This document shows, piece by piece, positions 42,151 through 49,682 of a stretch of DNA of 64,000 nt (position 1 is the first letter of the stretch; every line of letters begins with the position of its first letter). A program made the position numbers and the translations under genes. The stretch comes from Thiohalomonas sp041685045 (lineage in GTDB: Bacteria; Pseudomonadota; Gammaproteobacteria; Thiohalomonadales; Thiohalomonadaceae), in assembly GCA_041685045.1 (NCBI GenBank), contig JAWLGP010000012.1:66843-130842 (forward strand), read 5' to 3'. The notes under the pieces were generated by a model that saw nothing but the letters and a program-made list of their open reading frames with translations, was not told where the DNA came from and searched no databases.

Positions 42151-42574
42151 ACACCTGCTCCGCACGTTTGACGAACGCATCCACCAGACTGTTGGCGATC
42201 TGATTGAAGATCGGCCCCATCGCCATTCCCACCAGACGGTTGGAGAACTCGAAATCGAGGTCGAGTCTCACCTTGCAGGCGTTTTCGTCCAGCTCGTCAA
42301 AGCGCCAGAAGCCCTCCAGGTGGCGAAACGGTCCCTTCTCGAGGCGCATTTCGATCATCTTGCCAGGCTGCAGCCGGTTGCGCGTGGTGAAACTCTTGTG
42401 CAGGCTGCCATGGGCGATGTCGATGGAGGCACGGATTTCGTCCTCGCCATGACTGAGCACGGTCGAACTCCCGCACCACGGGAGGAAATCCTGGTAGGCC
42501 TCGATATCGTTCACCAGTGCATACATTTTGGCCGCACTGTGGGGCACCAGGGCGCTCTTGTTGATGGTGGGCAT
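42137..42574 (-). CDS. ratA: RatA/Coq10 START-domain protein
   Basis: A 145-residue polyketide-cyclase/START-fold protein: SALVPHSAAKMYALVNDIEAYQDFLPWC at the start and DFEFSNRLVGMAMGPIFNQIANSLVDAFVKRA at the C-terminus. The family includes E. coli RatA (proposed to inhibit 70S formation) and Coq10-like ubiquinone carriers; the true role here cannot be told apart. It is usually adjacent to smpB, but here an SNF-type transporter gene lies between. Confidence 0.92.
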   Translation of the reverse strand: MPTINKSALVPHSAAKMYALVNDIEAYQDFLPWCGSSTVLSHGEDEIRASIDIAHGSLHKSFTTRNRLQPGKMIEMRLEKGPFRHLEGFWRFDELDENACKVRLDLDFEFSNRLVGMAMGPIFNQIANSLVDAFVKRAEQVYGKG

Positions 42575-42687
42575 AGTCTTGGATCTAATCAGCACACGAA
42601 AAGCACGGGCTCTCGAAACGACCACCCCGCGCATCGAAGTGCAGCGATTTTCCGGCCATTCCGGCCCAGTGGCAAGGGCTTGCCAAA

Positions 42688-44073
42688 TTATATGAACAGC
42701 CTTTCCTGGATCAGTTTCAGAATCCCGGTCGCATTGAGAAGGATCACTGTAACCGCGACGGGTGCCAGATAACGCGTCAGTACGCGCCAGAGCGCATAGA
42801 CCCATCGCGCCGTGTGCAGCTCGTCCTGGCTGCTCTGCTTCGACATCACCCAAGCGGCAAATACCGCCACCAGCAGCCCCCCCAACGGCAACATCACGTT
42901 GGCCGCCACATACTCCACCAAGTCGATGAAGGCCATGCCGAACAGCGTGTAATCCGACCACAAGTTGAGCGACAACAGTGAGGCGACGCCGAACAACCAG
43001 GCGGCCAGCCCTCCCCATGCGGTGGCTTTCACCCGGGTCATGTCATGGTTCTCAACCAGCCAGGTCACCACCGGTTCGAGCAGCGAAATGGCCGAGGTCC
43101 AAGCCGCGAACACCAGCAGAAGGAAGAACAGTGTGCCAAACAGGCTGCCGGCGTCCATCTGCCCGAACGCGATGGGCAGCACCTTGAACACCATGCCGGA
43201 GCCGAGTTCCGGCTGCAGGCCATTGGCAAAGACGATAGGGAAAATCGCAAGCCCCGCCACCAGCGCAACCATGGTGTCCATGGCTGCGATGGTGACCGTG
43301 GTCCGGCCAATGGAGGCGTTATGCGGCAGATACGATCCGTAAATCATGATCGCCCCCATGCCCAGGCTGAGGCTGAAGAAGGCTTGCCCCAAGGCGGCCA
43401 GGACAGTGTCACCGCTGATCTTGGAGAAGTCCGGAGTAAACAGATACGCGAGTGCTTCGTTGAAGTGACCGGTGTTCATGGCATAGCCGACCATCGCGAT
43501 CAGCAGAACGAACAGGGCCGGCATCAGAAACCGCACCGCCTGCTCCAGGCCGCTCTTCACACCGCGCGAGACGACCACAGCCGTCATCACCATAAACAGG
43601 GTGTGCCAGGCCAGCAGACGCTCCGGGTCGGCGACGAAGTCACCGAACATCCCGGTCACCTCGTCCGCCGTCGCCCCCACGAACATCCCACCGGCCACCC
43701 GGAACACGTAAGCCATGGTCCAGCCGGCGACCACGCTGTAGAACGAGAGGATCAGAAAGCCGGCGGCAATCCCCATCAGGCCGAGATACCGCCAATAGTG
43801 TGAGGTTTTTTCGTCCTCGGCCAGCGTACGCATGGTATTGACCGGGCTCTGGCGCCCGCGGCGTCCCAGCATCACCTCCGCGATCATCACCGGAATACCC
43901 ACCGCGGCGACACACAGCACATAGATGAGCACGAACGCCCCGCCGCCGTTCTCACCGGTCACGTAGGGAAAACGCCAGATATTGCCCAAACCCACCGCCG
44001 AACCGGTGGCTGCCAGGATGAACGCGAGCTTCGACGACCACTCGCCGTGGACGGATTTGCGGTTGGCGGGCAT
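42688..44073 (-). CDS. sodium-dependent transporter, SNF/NSS family
   Basis: A 461-residue protein with about 11-12 membrane helices. The first helix carries the sodium- and substrate-binding motif AATGSAVGLGNIWRFPYVTGENGGGAFVLIYV typical of the LeuT/NSS family. It probably imports an amino acid or related solute with Na+; the substrate cannot be told. The start MPANRKSVHGEWSSKLAF has GGGGGAG upstream. It is inserted between ratA and smpB, which are usually neighbours. Confidence 0.92.
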   Translation of the reverse strand: MPANRKSVHGEWSSKLAFILAATGSAVGLGNIWRFPYVTGENGGGAFVLIYVLCVAAVGIPVMIAEVMLGRRGRQSPVNTMRTLAEDEKTSHYWRYLGLMGIAAGFLILSFYSVVAGWTMAYVFRVAGGMFVGATADEVTGMFGDFVADPERLLAWHTLFMVMTAVVVSRGVKSGLEQAVRFLMPALFVLLIAMVGYAMNTGHFNEALAYLFTPDFSKISGDTVLAALGQAFFSLSLGMGAIMIYGSYLPHNASIGRTTVTIAAMDTMVALVAGLAIFPIVFANGLQPELGSGMVFKVLPIAFGQMDAGSLFGTLFFLLLVFAAWTSAISLLEPVVTWLVENHDMTRVKATAWGGLAAWLFGVASLLSLNLWSDYTLFGMAFIDLVEYVAANVMLPLGGLLVAVFAAWVMSKQSSQDELHTARWVYALWRVLTRYLAPVAVTVILLNATGILKLIQERLFI

Positions 44074-44187
44074 GGCTCCCCCTTTTCTTGTTAGCCGCAC
44101 TATTCTCGGTGAAATACCACGCCTGTCAACCAAGACCCCGGATCGCCGCTAGGACGACACGGCCGCCAACCTCTATAATGCGCCGCT

Positions 44188-44676
44188 ATGGCAAAGGCAA
44201 AGCAAAACGAAAAGAAAGGCGCCGGCTCCGCCACCATCGCCGTCAACCGCAAGGCCCGTCACGAGTACTTCATCGAAGACCGGATGGAAGCCGGACTGGT
44301 ACTGGAGGGCTGGGAGGCCAAGAGCCTGCGCGCCGGCCGCGTGCAGCTGGTGGACAGCTACGTGATTATCAAGAGCGGTGAGGCGTGGCTGCTCGGCGCC
44401 CTGATCACCCCGCTGCCGACCGCCTCCACCCACATCCACCCGGACCCGAGCCGAACCCGCAAACTGCTGCTCCATCGCCACGAGCTCGCCCGCCTGATCG
44501 GCGCCGTCGAGCGCAAGGGCTATACCCTCATCGCCCTCTCGCTCTACTGGAAGAAGGGCCGGGCCAAGGCGGAAATCGGCCTGGCCAAGGGCAAACAGGC
44601 CCACGACAAGCGGGCCACCGAGAAGGACCGGGAGTGGAAGCGGGAGAAGGAACGCCTCATGAAAGAGACGCGCTAG
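44188..44676 (+). CDS. smpB: SsrA-binding protein SmpB
   Basis: A 162-residue protein for trans-translation. It has NRKARHEYFIEDRMEAGLVLEGWEAKSLRAGR with the conserved OB-fold residues, and a basic C-terminal tail (KERLMKETR) that enters the decoding centre. TATAAT at 44174-44179 is only 9 nt before the ATG, with no good -35. The palindromic element copy 2 begins directly at its TAG stop, without altering the protein. Its partner ssrA is 2 kb downstream. Confidence 0.96.
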   Translation: MAKAKQNEKKGAGSATIAVNRKARHEYFIEDRMEAGLVLEGWEAKSLRAGRVQLVDSYVIIKSGEAWLLGALITPLPTASTHIHPDPSRTRKLLLHRHELARLIGAVERKGYTLIALSLYWKKGRAKAEIGLAKGKQAHDKRATEKDREWKREKERLMKETR

Positions 44677-44677
44677 C

Positions 44678-44898
44678 GCACCGAACAGATAAACCGGTCG
44701 GTGCCCCAGCAAAGGAAGCCCGTAGGATGGGCAAAGCGCCGCCGCCCATCCGCCCGGTTTGGCACCGTCGCTTTACGGCGCGTGCCCATCAGCGTCGGTA
44801 GATGGGCACGCGCCGGTCAGGTTCGGGTTCCATGCAGCCGGCACAAGCGGCGCTTTGCCCATCCTACAAAGCTTCCGAGCCTTTATCTGTTCGGCGCG
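44678..44898. mobile_element. 221-bp structured palindromic element, copy 2
   Basis: Full-length copy with terminal inverted repeats: the left end GCACCGAACAGATAAA pairs with the right end TTTATCTGTTCGGCGC. The outer stem GTAGGATGGGCAAAGCG / CGCTTTGCCCATCCTAC and the inner hairpin GGCGCGTGCCCATC / GATGGGCACGCGCC are intact. It is flanked by CTAGC (44673-44677, overlapping the smpB stop) and CCAGC (44899-44903), a 4/5 match to a 5-bp target duplication. Confidence 0.82.
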
Positions 44899-44932
44899 CC
44901 AGCGCGCCCACACCACCACCGCATCGGAGCCG

Positions 44933-46138
44933 TCAGCGGTACAGCAACACCGCCTCCCGCTCCTCTCGCCAAGCGGCCTCGTCCACGCAGGCCAAGGCCT
45001 CCAGATCGGCCGGCCCGGCCTGCGGGTCGTCCACCCACTCCCGCAGCAGAGCGCTGCCGTTGATCACGTCGATGGCGAGCCGGTCGTGGACGTATTCGTA
45101 GGGGAAATCGCGCCACAGGGGATAGTCGGGACGCAGGTGCCGCAGCGCCTTGAAGGCGAGCGCCTGAAGACGCCAAGGGCGGAAGCGCCCGTTGTCATAG
45201 GCGGCGTCTTCCACGTGGATTTGAATGCCGGCGCAGAGCCGGCCCGCGTGCTTGTGGAAGGTGGGCTCGAACCAGCACGGGCGCAGGCGGCAGCCGGCCA
45301 ACCAGTCGGGGGCGAGCCGCTGCATGGTCTCCAGCAGTGCCCGCGGCTCCAGATCAGGTGCGCCGAACAGCTCCAGCGGGCGGGTAGTGCCGCGGCCCTC
45401 CGATAGGGAGGTGCCCTCCAGCATGACGGTGCCGGCGTAGCAGCGCGCCATCCAAAGGTTGGGGGCATTGGGGCTGGGGTTGACCCAGGTGCGCTCCCCC
45501 AGCGGCCAGCCGCAGCCGGGACCGCGCTCCGGGTCCCAGCCTTCCATCTCGACCACGCGGTAGTCCAGGTCGAGCCCCAGCGTTCGCTGGAACCACAGGC
45601 CCAGCTCCCCCAGGGTCAGACCATGGCGCATCGGCAGCGGGCCGGCGCCGACGAAGCTCTCCCAGCCCGGGCGCAAGGTAAGACCCTCCACCGGGCGGCC
45701 GATGGGGTTGGGCCGGTCCAGCACCCAGACCGCCTTGCCCCGGGCCGCGGCCTCCTCCATCACGTAAAGCAGCGTGGTGATGAAGGTATAGATGCGGCAC
45801 CCCAGGTCCTGCAGGTCCACCAGCAGCACGTCGAAGTGGTCCATCATGGCCGCGGTCGGCCGGCGCACCTCGCCGTAGAGGCTGAATACCGGGATGCCGT
45901 GGTCCGGGTCGAGGAAGTCGTCCGATTCCACCATGTTGTCCTGCTTGTCCCCACGCAGCCCGTGCTGGGGGCCGAAAGCGGCGCTGATGCGCAGATCGCC
46001 GAGGGCGCACAGGGCGTCCAGGCCATGGATGAGATCGGCGGTGACGGAGGCCGGATGGGCAAGCAGCGCCACCCGCTTTCCGGCCAGCGGCCGGCGCAGC
46101 GCCGGGTCCTGCAACAGGCGGTCAATTCCAAAGCGCAT
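44933..46138 (-). CDS. DUF1343 / NamZ-type exo-beta-N-acetylmuramidase-like protein
   Basis: A 401-residue protein starting MRFGIDRLLQDPALRRPLAGKRVALLAHPAS. Family motifs: AAFGPQHGLRGDKQDNM, VLLVDLQDLGCRIYTFITTLLYVMEEAAARGKAVWVLDRPNPIG, and WVNPSPNAPNLWMARCYAGTVMLEGTSLSEGRGTTRPLELFGAP. NamZ members remove MurNAc from peptidoglycan fragments; there is no clear signal peptide, so a cytoplasmic role or non-classical export is open. A longer upstream frame overlaps the DOMON gene and was rejected. Confidence 0.85.
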   Translation of the reverse strand: MRFGIDRLLQDPALRRPLAGKRVALLAHPASVTADLIHGLDALCALGDLRISAAFGPQHGLRGDKQDNMVESDDFLDPDHGIPVFSLYGEVRRPTAAMMDHFDVLLVDLQDLGCRIYTFITTLLYVMEEAAARGKAVWVLDRPNPIGRPVEGLTLRPGWESFVGAGPLPMRHGLTLGELGLWFQRTLGLDLDYRVVEMEGWDPERGPGCGWPLGERTWVNPSPNAPNLWMARCYAGTVMLEGTSLSEGRGTTRPLELFGAPDLEPRALLETMQRLAPDWLAGCRLRPCWFEPTFHKHAGRLCAGIQIHVEDAAYDNGRFRPWRLQALAFKALRHLRPDYPLWRDFPYEYVHDRLAIDVINGSALLREWVDDPQAGPADLEALACVDEAAWREEREAVLLYR

Positions 46139-46140
46139 GA

Positions 46141-46740
46141 TCAGAACTCGAGGGCGAACCCTTCGGTGTGGTGAAAATCGGGGGCAGTCGCCGGGTGGCG
46201 CAGGGCCCAATAGTCGAAACGGCCGCAGGCGTCCTCTACGACCGCGGACACGCCGAGGCGCAGCGGACCGCTGCAAAGCCAAGCCGGCAAGCTGAGCCGC
46301 GCACGCAGTTCCAGGGCATCCGGCCCCTTCCGGGCCCTGATGCGCGGTACGGGCACCTCAAGCGCGGCCATGCCGTCCCGGTAGGCCTCGAACCGGTAGG
46401 CCGCCCACTCGCCGGAGGGCGACAGGTTGAACTCCGCGTAGACCGGACCCGAAGCCGGCGCGACGAACGCCTCAAAGCAAGTATGCCGCCACAGACCATC
46501 GCGTCGCGAGGCGGCGGCCGGTGCCGGGATCCGAAGCGCAGAACACGCCCCCGCCAGGCGGTACGCCAGCACGAGCGTCCCGGGCCCCTCGCGAATGACG
46601 GCAACGGCGATCGCGTCGACCCCGCGGCACTCGCCATCCGGGTGCCGCACCAGATCGACCCACGGAGCCTCGGCTTCCGGCAACGCTCTTCTCCCCTGCA
46701 ACGAAAGCCGGATTATAGTGTCGCGGCTTGCCGCTTTCAT
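46141..46740 (-). CDS. DOMON-like domain protein
   Basis: A 199-residue protein, mostly beta strands, with the family motif GLWRHTCFEAFVAP followed by YAEFNLSPSGEWAAYRFEAYRDGM near 85-125. The DOMON-like family may bind a carbohydrate or other ligand; the function is unknown. It ends 2 nt before the NamZ-like gene, so the two are probably co-expressed, consistent with a cell-wall-fragment role (inference). It is divergent from ssrA. Confidence 0.75.
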   Translation of the reverse strand: MKAASRDTIIRLSLQGRRALPEAEAPWVDLVRHPDGECRGVDAIAVAVIREGPGTLVLAYRLAGACSALRIPAPAAASRRDGLWRHTCFEAFVAPASGPVYAEFNLSPSGEWAAYRFEAYRDGMAALEVPVPRIRARKGPDALELRARLSLPAWLCSGPLRLGVSAVVEDACGRFDYWALRHPATAPDFHHTEGFALEF

Positions 46741-46776
46741 ATGCGCAGCCTCCTCCCCTCGTCCCTTTCACTTTCC

Positions 46777-46805
46777 GTGACAAGGAACTTCCCAACCAGT
46801 ACACT
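46777..46805 (+). promoter_or_regulatory. sigma-70 promoter of ssrA
   Basis: GTGACA (46777-46782), a 17-bp spacer, and TACACT (46800-46805), ending 16 nt before the mature tmRNA 5' end. Good fit to the -35/-10 consensus. Confidence 0.7.
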
Positions 46806-46821
46806 CTCCAATGAACTACCT

Positions 46822-47179
46822 GGGGGCGACCTGGCTTCGACGTGGGTTGCGAAACCATCAGGTGCATGCCGAGGTGCAGTGACCTCGTTAATCACGCTGC
46901 CACAACATAGTTGCCAACGACGACAACTACGCTCTGGCTGCTTAACCGCAGCTAGCTCTCGACTGGTTCGTGCTTGTGCGTCCAGGTTCCGGGAGTCATC
47001 CAACACAAGCTCGCGGTGAAGTCAGTCCGGTACGGAACCGCTAAAACCTTACGGACTCGCCGTCAGTGCGCCCTGCCCGCCGGGCCGCTGCCGGTTAAAC
47101 ACAATAGACGTCGGCTAAGCATGTAGATCCTGTGGCGGAGAACTTGCGGACGCGGGTTCGATTCCCGCCGCCTCCACCA
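46822..47179 (+). ncRNA. ssrA: transfer-messenger RNA (tmRNA)
   Basis: A 358-nt one-piece tmRNA. The 5' end GGGGGCG pairs with CGCCTCC before ACCA to form the acceptor stem, and the 3' end carries the T-arm GGGTTCGATTCCC. The tag-coding frame runs 46913-46945, encoding ANDDNYALAA followed by TAA. It rescues stalled ribosomes with SmpB and marks proteins for proteolysis. Its 3' end is a common integration site, and the accessory island starts just beyond it. Confidence 0.97.
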
Positions 47180-47185
47180 ACATAT

Positions 47186-47217
47186 AAAGGCCAACCGTTC
47201 TCGGTTGGCCTTTTTTC
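47186..47217 (+). terminator. intrinsic terminator of ssrA
   Basis: Stem AAGGCCAACCG / CGGTTGGCCTT with a 4-nt loop and a T run (TTTTTTC), immediately after ssrA. Confidence 0.92.
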
Positions 47218-47219
47218 TT

Positions 47220-47467
47220 GCCCGATCACGCCGGTTCCCGCGTGTTCGCGGGGATTCCTGCGGAAACCTGCGGACTTCGGCATCTGGCCCATGGCCCGTC
47301 CAGGGCCACATTCCTCTCTCTCACGGCCGTTTTTCTCTCCGGCCTCGCTCTCCTGGATGCGCCCGAAGCCCGCAAAGGCCGAGAGGCAGACGCCGATAAC
47401 TCAAGGAGTTACGCGCGGACGAATCAAGCCGTTGAATTGCAGCTTTGGATGGGAACGAAACTGGGCG
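47220..47467. other. island left boundary, no gene
   Basis: About 250 bp between the ssrA terminator and the first island gene. No supported gene, integrase or tRNA duplicate was found. Short open frames on both strands lack ribosome-binding sites and recognisable motifs. Confidence 0.4.
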
Positions 47468-48319
47468 TCATTGAGCAACCCGTTTCAACGCTGGCTCCAA
47501 GGCGACCCGCAGCCGATCCACGATGGTGGACAACGGTTCAAGAGCAAGCTCGTTCTTCTTGATGAACGCCTGCCACATAGCCTTCCGCGAGGGATCGTGC
47601 GCGAACTCATCCGTCAGGCCGACCGGCAACTCGGCAGGCACCGCCATGCCGCGCCGCTCGAAGGTGGCCTTGAGCGCTTGGGCCAGCAGATCGGTGTCCA
47701 GGGTCTCGCGATCCAGCAACACCGACAGGTCGAGGTAATCTTTCATTCGGCTGTTGGTCATACCCAGCAGCGCGATGGCGTGGAGCTTCTCCGCGACGAC
47801 GGTGTAAACGGGATAGGTGCGCAAATGAGGCGCAGGCAGGTCGGCCAGCAGCACCGGATAGGTCGCATCGACGGGGCCGGGGGTCACCGCATCACCGAAG
47901 CCGATGTCGATCTGTGTCTTGCAGCGTGCCTTGGCCAGCTCGCCGCTGATGAGGATGCGCGCCCCGGTGTACCCGGCGTCTTTGCGAATTTCTTCGGCGA
48001 CGACCGAGGCCGGGTCGAACACGATGCCGTCATCCACCGCAACGTTGGCGATGTCGCGGAAGGTCTGGGCCACGGATTCCAGATCGCTCGCGCCGAAGCC
48101 GAGCAGGTCGGCGTCGCGCGTGGCCCGGTGCGGCATGTCGTACCAGAGCGTAAACAGCAGCGCGCCCTTGAGCAGAAAATGATCCGCGTGCTCGGACTGG
48201 CTCAGGCGGTAGAGGATGCGCTCCAGCGCGAAGCGCACCAGCACCTGGTTGAAGTCCACGCCCTGCGCCTTGGCGACGTTGAGCAGGCGGGCGCGCACGG
48301 AGACCGCGACGTTATTCAT
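47468..48319 (-). CDS. AbiEii-family nucleotidyltransferase toxin
   Basis: A 283-residue protein of the AbiEii/DUF1814 family. The nucleotidyltransferase core is visible in FLLKGALLFTLWYDMPHRATRDADLLG (a glycine motif followed by the acidic pair) and the later RMKDYLDLSVLL. AbiE toxins are bacteriostatic and protect against phage; the family was described as type IV toxin-antitoxin. The gene overlaps the antitoxin by 4 nt (ATGA), as expected for an abiE pair. Confidence 0.9.
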   Translation of the reverse strand: MNNVAVSVRARLLNVAKAQGVDFNQVLVRFALERILYRLSQSEHADHFLLKGALLFTLWYDMPHRATRDADLLGFGASDLESVAQTFRDIANVAVDDGIVFDPASVVAEEIRKDAGYTGARILISGELAKARCKTQIDIGFGDAVTPGPVDATYPVLLADLPAPHLRTYPVYTVVAEKLHAIALLGMTNSRMKDYLDLSVLLDRETLDTDLLAQALKATFERRGMAVPAELPVGLTDEFAHDPSRKAMWQAFIKKNELALEPLSTIVDRLRVALEPALKRVAQ

Positions 48320-48921
48320 TCAGTGGCCTCCAGATAGGGGCGCATCACGTTGGTCACGCGGCAGATCTTCGCGTAGCGCCACAGGTCGTCCGCCGTTGCC
48401 TTGCGCTTGGCACGCACGTCCTTCAGCGCCTCCAGCGACACGTCCAGTCCGATCTTGTTGCGGTGCTTGAAACAGTCCACGACTGTCTTGGCCGCACCAT
48501 AGACTCTCAGCTTCACTCCGTCGCGCAGGTGTTCCTCGATGCCCGCTGTGTAGACCGCACCCGTCATCTGAACCATCTTGATTGGCGGGTAGTCGATGCG
48601 CGGCACGTGGCTGCCGCGCGGCATGGCAATCCAGATCTGGCGTGGCAGCTGGGTGGTCAGCTCATGAAATTGCAGCGCGGTCAGCAGGCAAAATACGGCC
48701 TGCGGTACCTTGGTGGCGACGGCCGCAAGCCCTTCGTGTTCCGACCCCAGATGGCTGGGCAGGCGGTAGAGGCCGCGCCCGACCTTCTCCAGCAGGCCAG
48801 CGGCGATCAGGCGCGTCAGGATGACCCGGGGCGCATCGATGGCGTCCAGGTCGCTGGTGCGCAGCAGCCCTTTCTGGCGGACCAGATCAAGGACGCGCTG
48901 GGAGTGGGTGTCGGAGAGCAT
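48316..48921 (-). CDS. AbiEi-family antitoxin
   Basis: A 201-residue protein with an N-terminal winged helix (SQRVLDLVRQKGLLRTSDLDAIDAPRVILTRLIAAGLLEKVGRGLYRLP), then an AbiEi C-terminal domain with CLLTALQFHELTTQLPRQIWIAMP and VYGAAKTVVDCFKHRNKIG. It neutralises AbiEii and autorepresses. The start MLSDTHSQRVLD is just downstream of a long inverted repeat, its presumed operator. Confidence 0.9.
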   Translation of the reverse strand: MLSDTHSQRVLDLVRQKGLLRTSDLDAIDAPRVILTRLIAAGLLEKVGRGLYRLPSHLGSEHEGLAAVATKVPQAVFCLLTALQFHELTTQLPRQIWIAMPRGSHVPRIDYPPIKMVQMTGAVYTAGIEEHLRDGVKLRVYGAAKTVVDCFKHRNKIGLDVSLEALKDVRAKRKATADDLWRYAKICRVTNVMRPYLEATE

Positions 48922-48932
48922 GGCAGGAGTAT

Positions 48933-48978
48933 GTTCCGTTTTTTCGTCTAATACAAACCGATGACGAAATAACGGAAC
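48933..48978 (-). promoter_or_regulatory. long inverted repeat, probable AbiEi operator
   Basis: Arms GTTCCGTTTTTTCGTC (48933-48948) and GACGAAATAACGGAAC (48963-48978) are inverted with 15 of 16 matches across 14 bp. The pair starts 11 nt upstream of the AbiEi ATG. AbiEi proteins are known to bind paired inverted repeats in their own promoter, which makes this the expected autoregulatory site. Confidence 0.75.
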
Positions 48979-48991
48979 AAGTTCCGCATCA

Positions 48992-49393
48992 TCATTGCCG
49001 ACAGCTCTCGCTGCGGCGCACAAGCACTGACGCAAGACTGCACGGCGATACGGGAAGATGGTCTGCTGGCGTGAGGTCAGCCACGTCAAGACCTATTCGT
49101 GCGCGCTGCTCATCCCATAGCGGCGGCGGGTCCACCACCAAGTCGAACAGCGTGACGTGACTCGGCAGCTCATCGTCCAGGATGGCCACGACGATATCCG
49201 GCGCCAGCGTGGTCAGGTTCACCATCCGGCCGACGTAGCTGTTGTCGATCCCCTCCCGCGTCGCGATCTCCTTCAGGGATGTTGCTTGCCCCGAGGACCG
49301 AGACTGTGAGACTGCCGTCGCTCGCGGGGGGTCACCTCGGCTTGGCCGTGGCCGGTAACCTCCCGCTCGAACTGGGCAAAGGAGAGCAGGATG
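48992..49393 (-). pseudogene. serine recombinase remnant, copy A
   Basis: Fragment with LLSFAQFEREVTG (end of a resolvase-type catalytic domain) joined, after a deletion and a frameshift near 49346, to the C-terminal segment SLKEIATREGIDNSYVGRMVNLTTLAPDIVVAILDDELP. The usual region between them is missing. About 200 bp (49186-49393) is almost identical to copy B at 51412-51612. Not functional. Confidence 0.8.
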
Positions 49394-49585
49394 TGCCTTG
49401 CGCTCGCGCTGGATCTGCGCCGACAAACTGTAGAACCGCTGTGGACTGCCATCGGCACGCGCCAGCAGCAGATCGCCGATGGCTCGGGCAATACGGCCAT
49501 TGCCGTCGTCGAACGGATGCAGGGTGACGAACCACAGGTGGCCGAGGCCGGCCTTGAGCAGCGGCGGTTCGCTCGATGACAGCAT
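49394..49585 (-). pseudogene. Fic-domain fragment
   Basis: About 64 residues of a Fic protein: LLKAGLGHLWFVTLHPFDDGNGRIARAIGDLLLARADGSPQRFYSLSAQIQRERK. The AMPylation motif HPFDDGNGR is intact, but N- and C-terminal parts are absent. The fragment is fused directly to recombinase remnant A. A matching Fic C-terminal piece lies at 51857-51962. Confidence 0.8.
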
Positions 49586-49640
49586 CGCCCACCCGAAGGA
49601 AACGCATACCCGTTACCGTGGGACTCTGCGGCTTGAGCGA

Positions 49641-49668
49641 TGTCAGAAATACATATATATTTCTGACA
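49641..49668 (+). promoter_or_regulatory. palindromic operator of the DUF6088/AbiEii-like pair
   Basis: Perfect 11-bp arms TGTCAGAAATA and TATTTCTGACA separated by CATATA, ending 14 nt before the antitoxin ATG. The AT-rich centre probably overlaps the promoter. It is the likely autoregulatory site of the antitoxin. Confidence 0.7.
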
Positions 49669-49682
49669 AACGGAGACCGCCC

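Noticed and set aside
42590..42625. A seventh iteron element upstream of ratA (CACACGAAAAGCACGGG)
   Set aside because: Only one arm-like stretch is present, with no inverted partner, so it is too weak to call.
44151..44190. Leaderless smpB transcript from TATAAT at 44174
   Set aside because: The -10 is perfect but no credible -35 lies at the right distance, so the start site is uncertain.
47148..47179. Duplicate of the tmRNA 3' end as an attachment site within the island
   Set aside because: I searched 47.2-64 kb by eye for the T-arm and acceptor sequence and saw no second copy.
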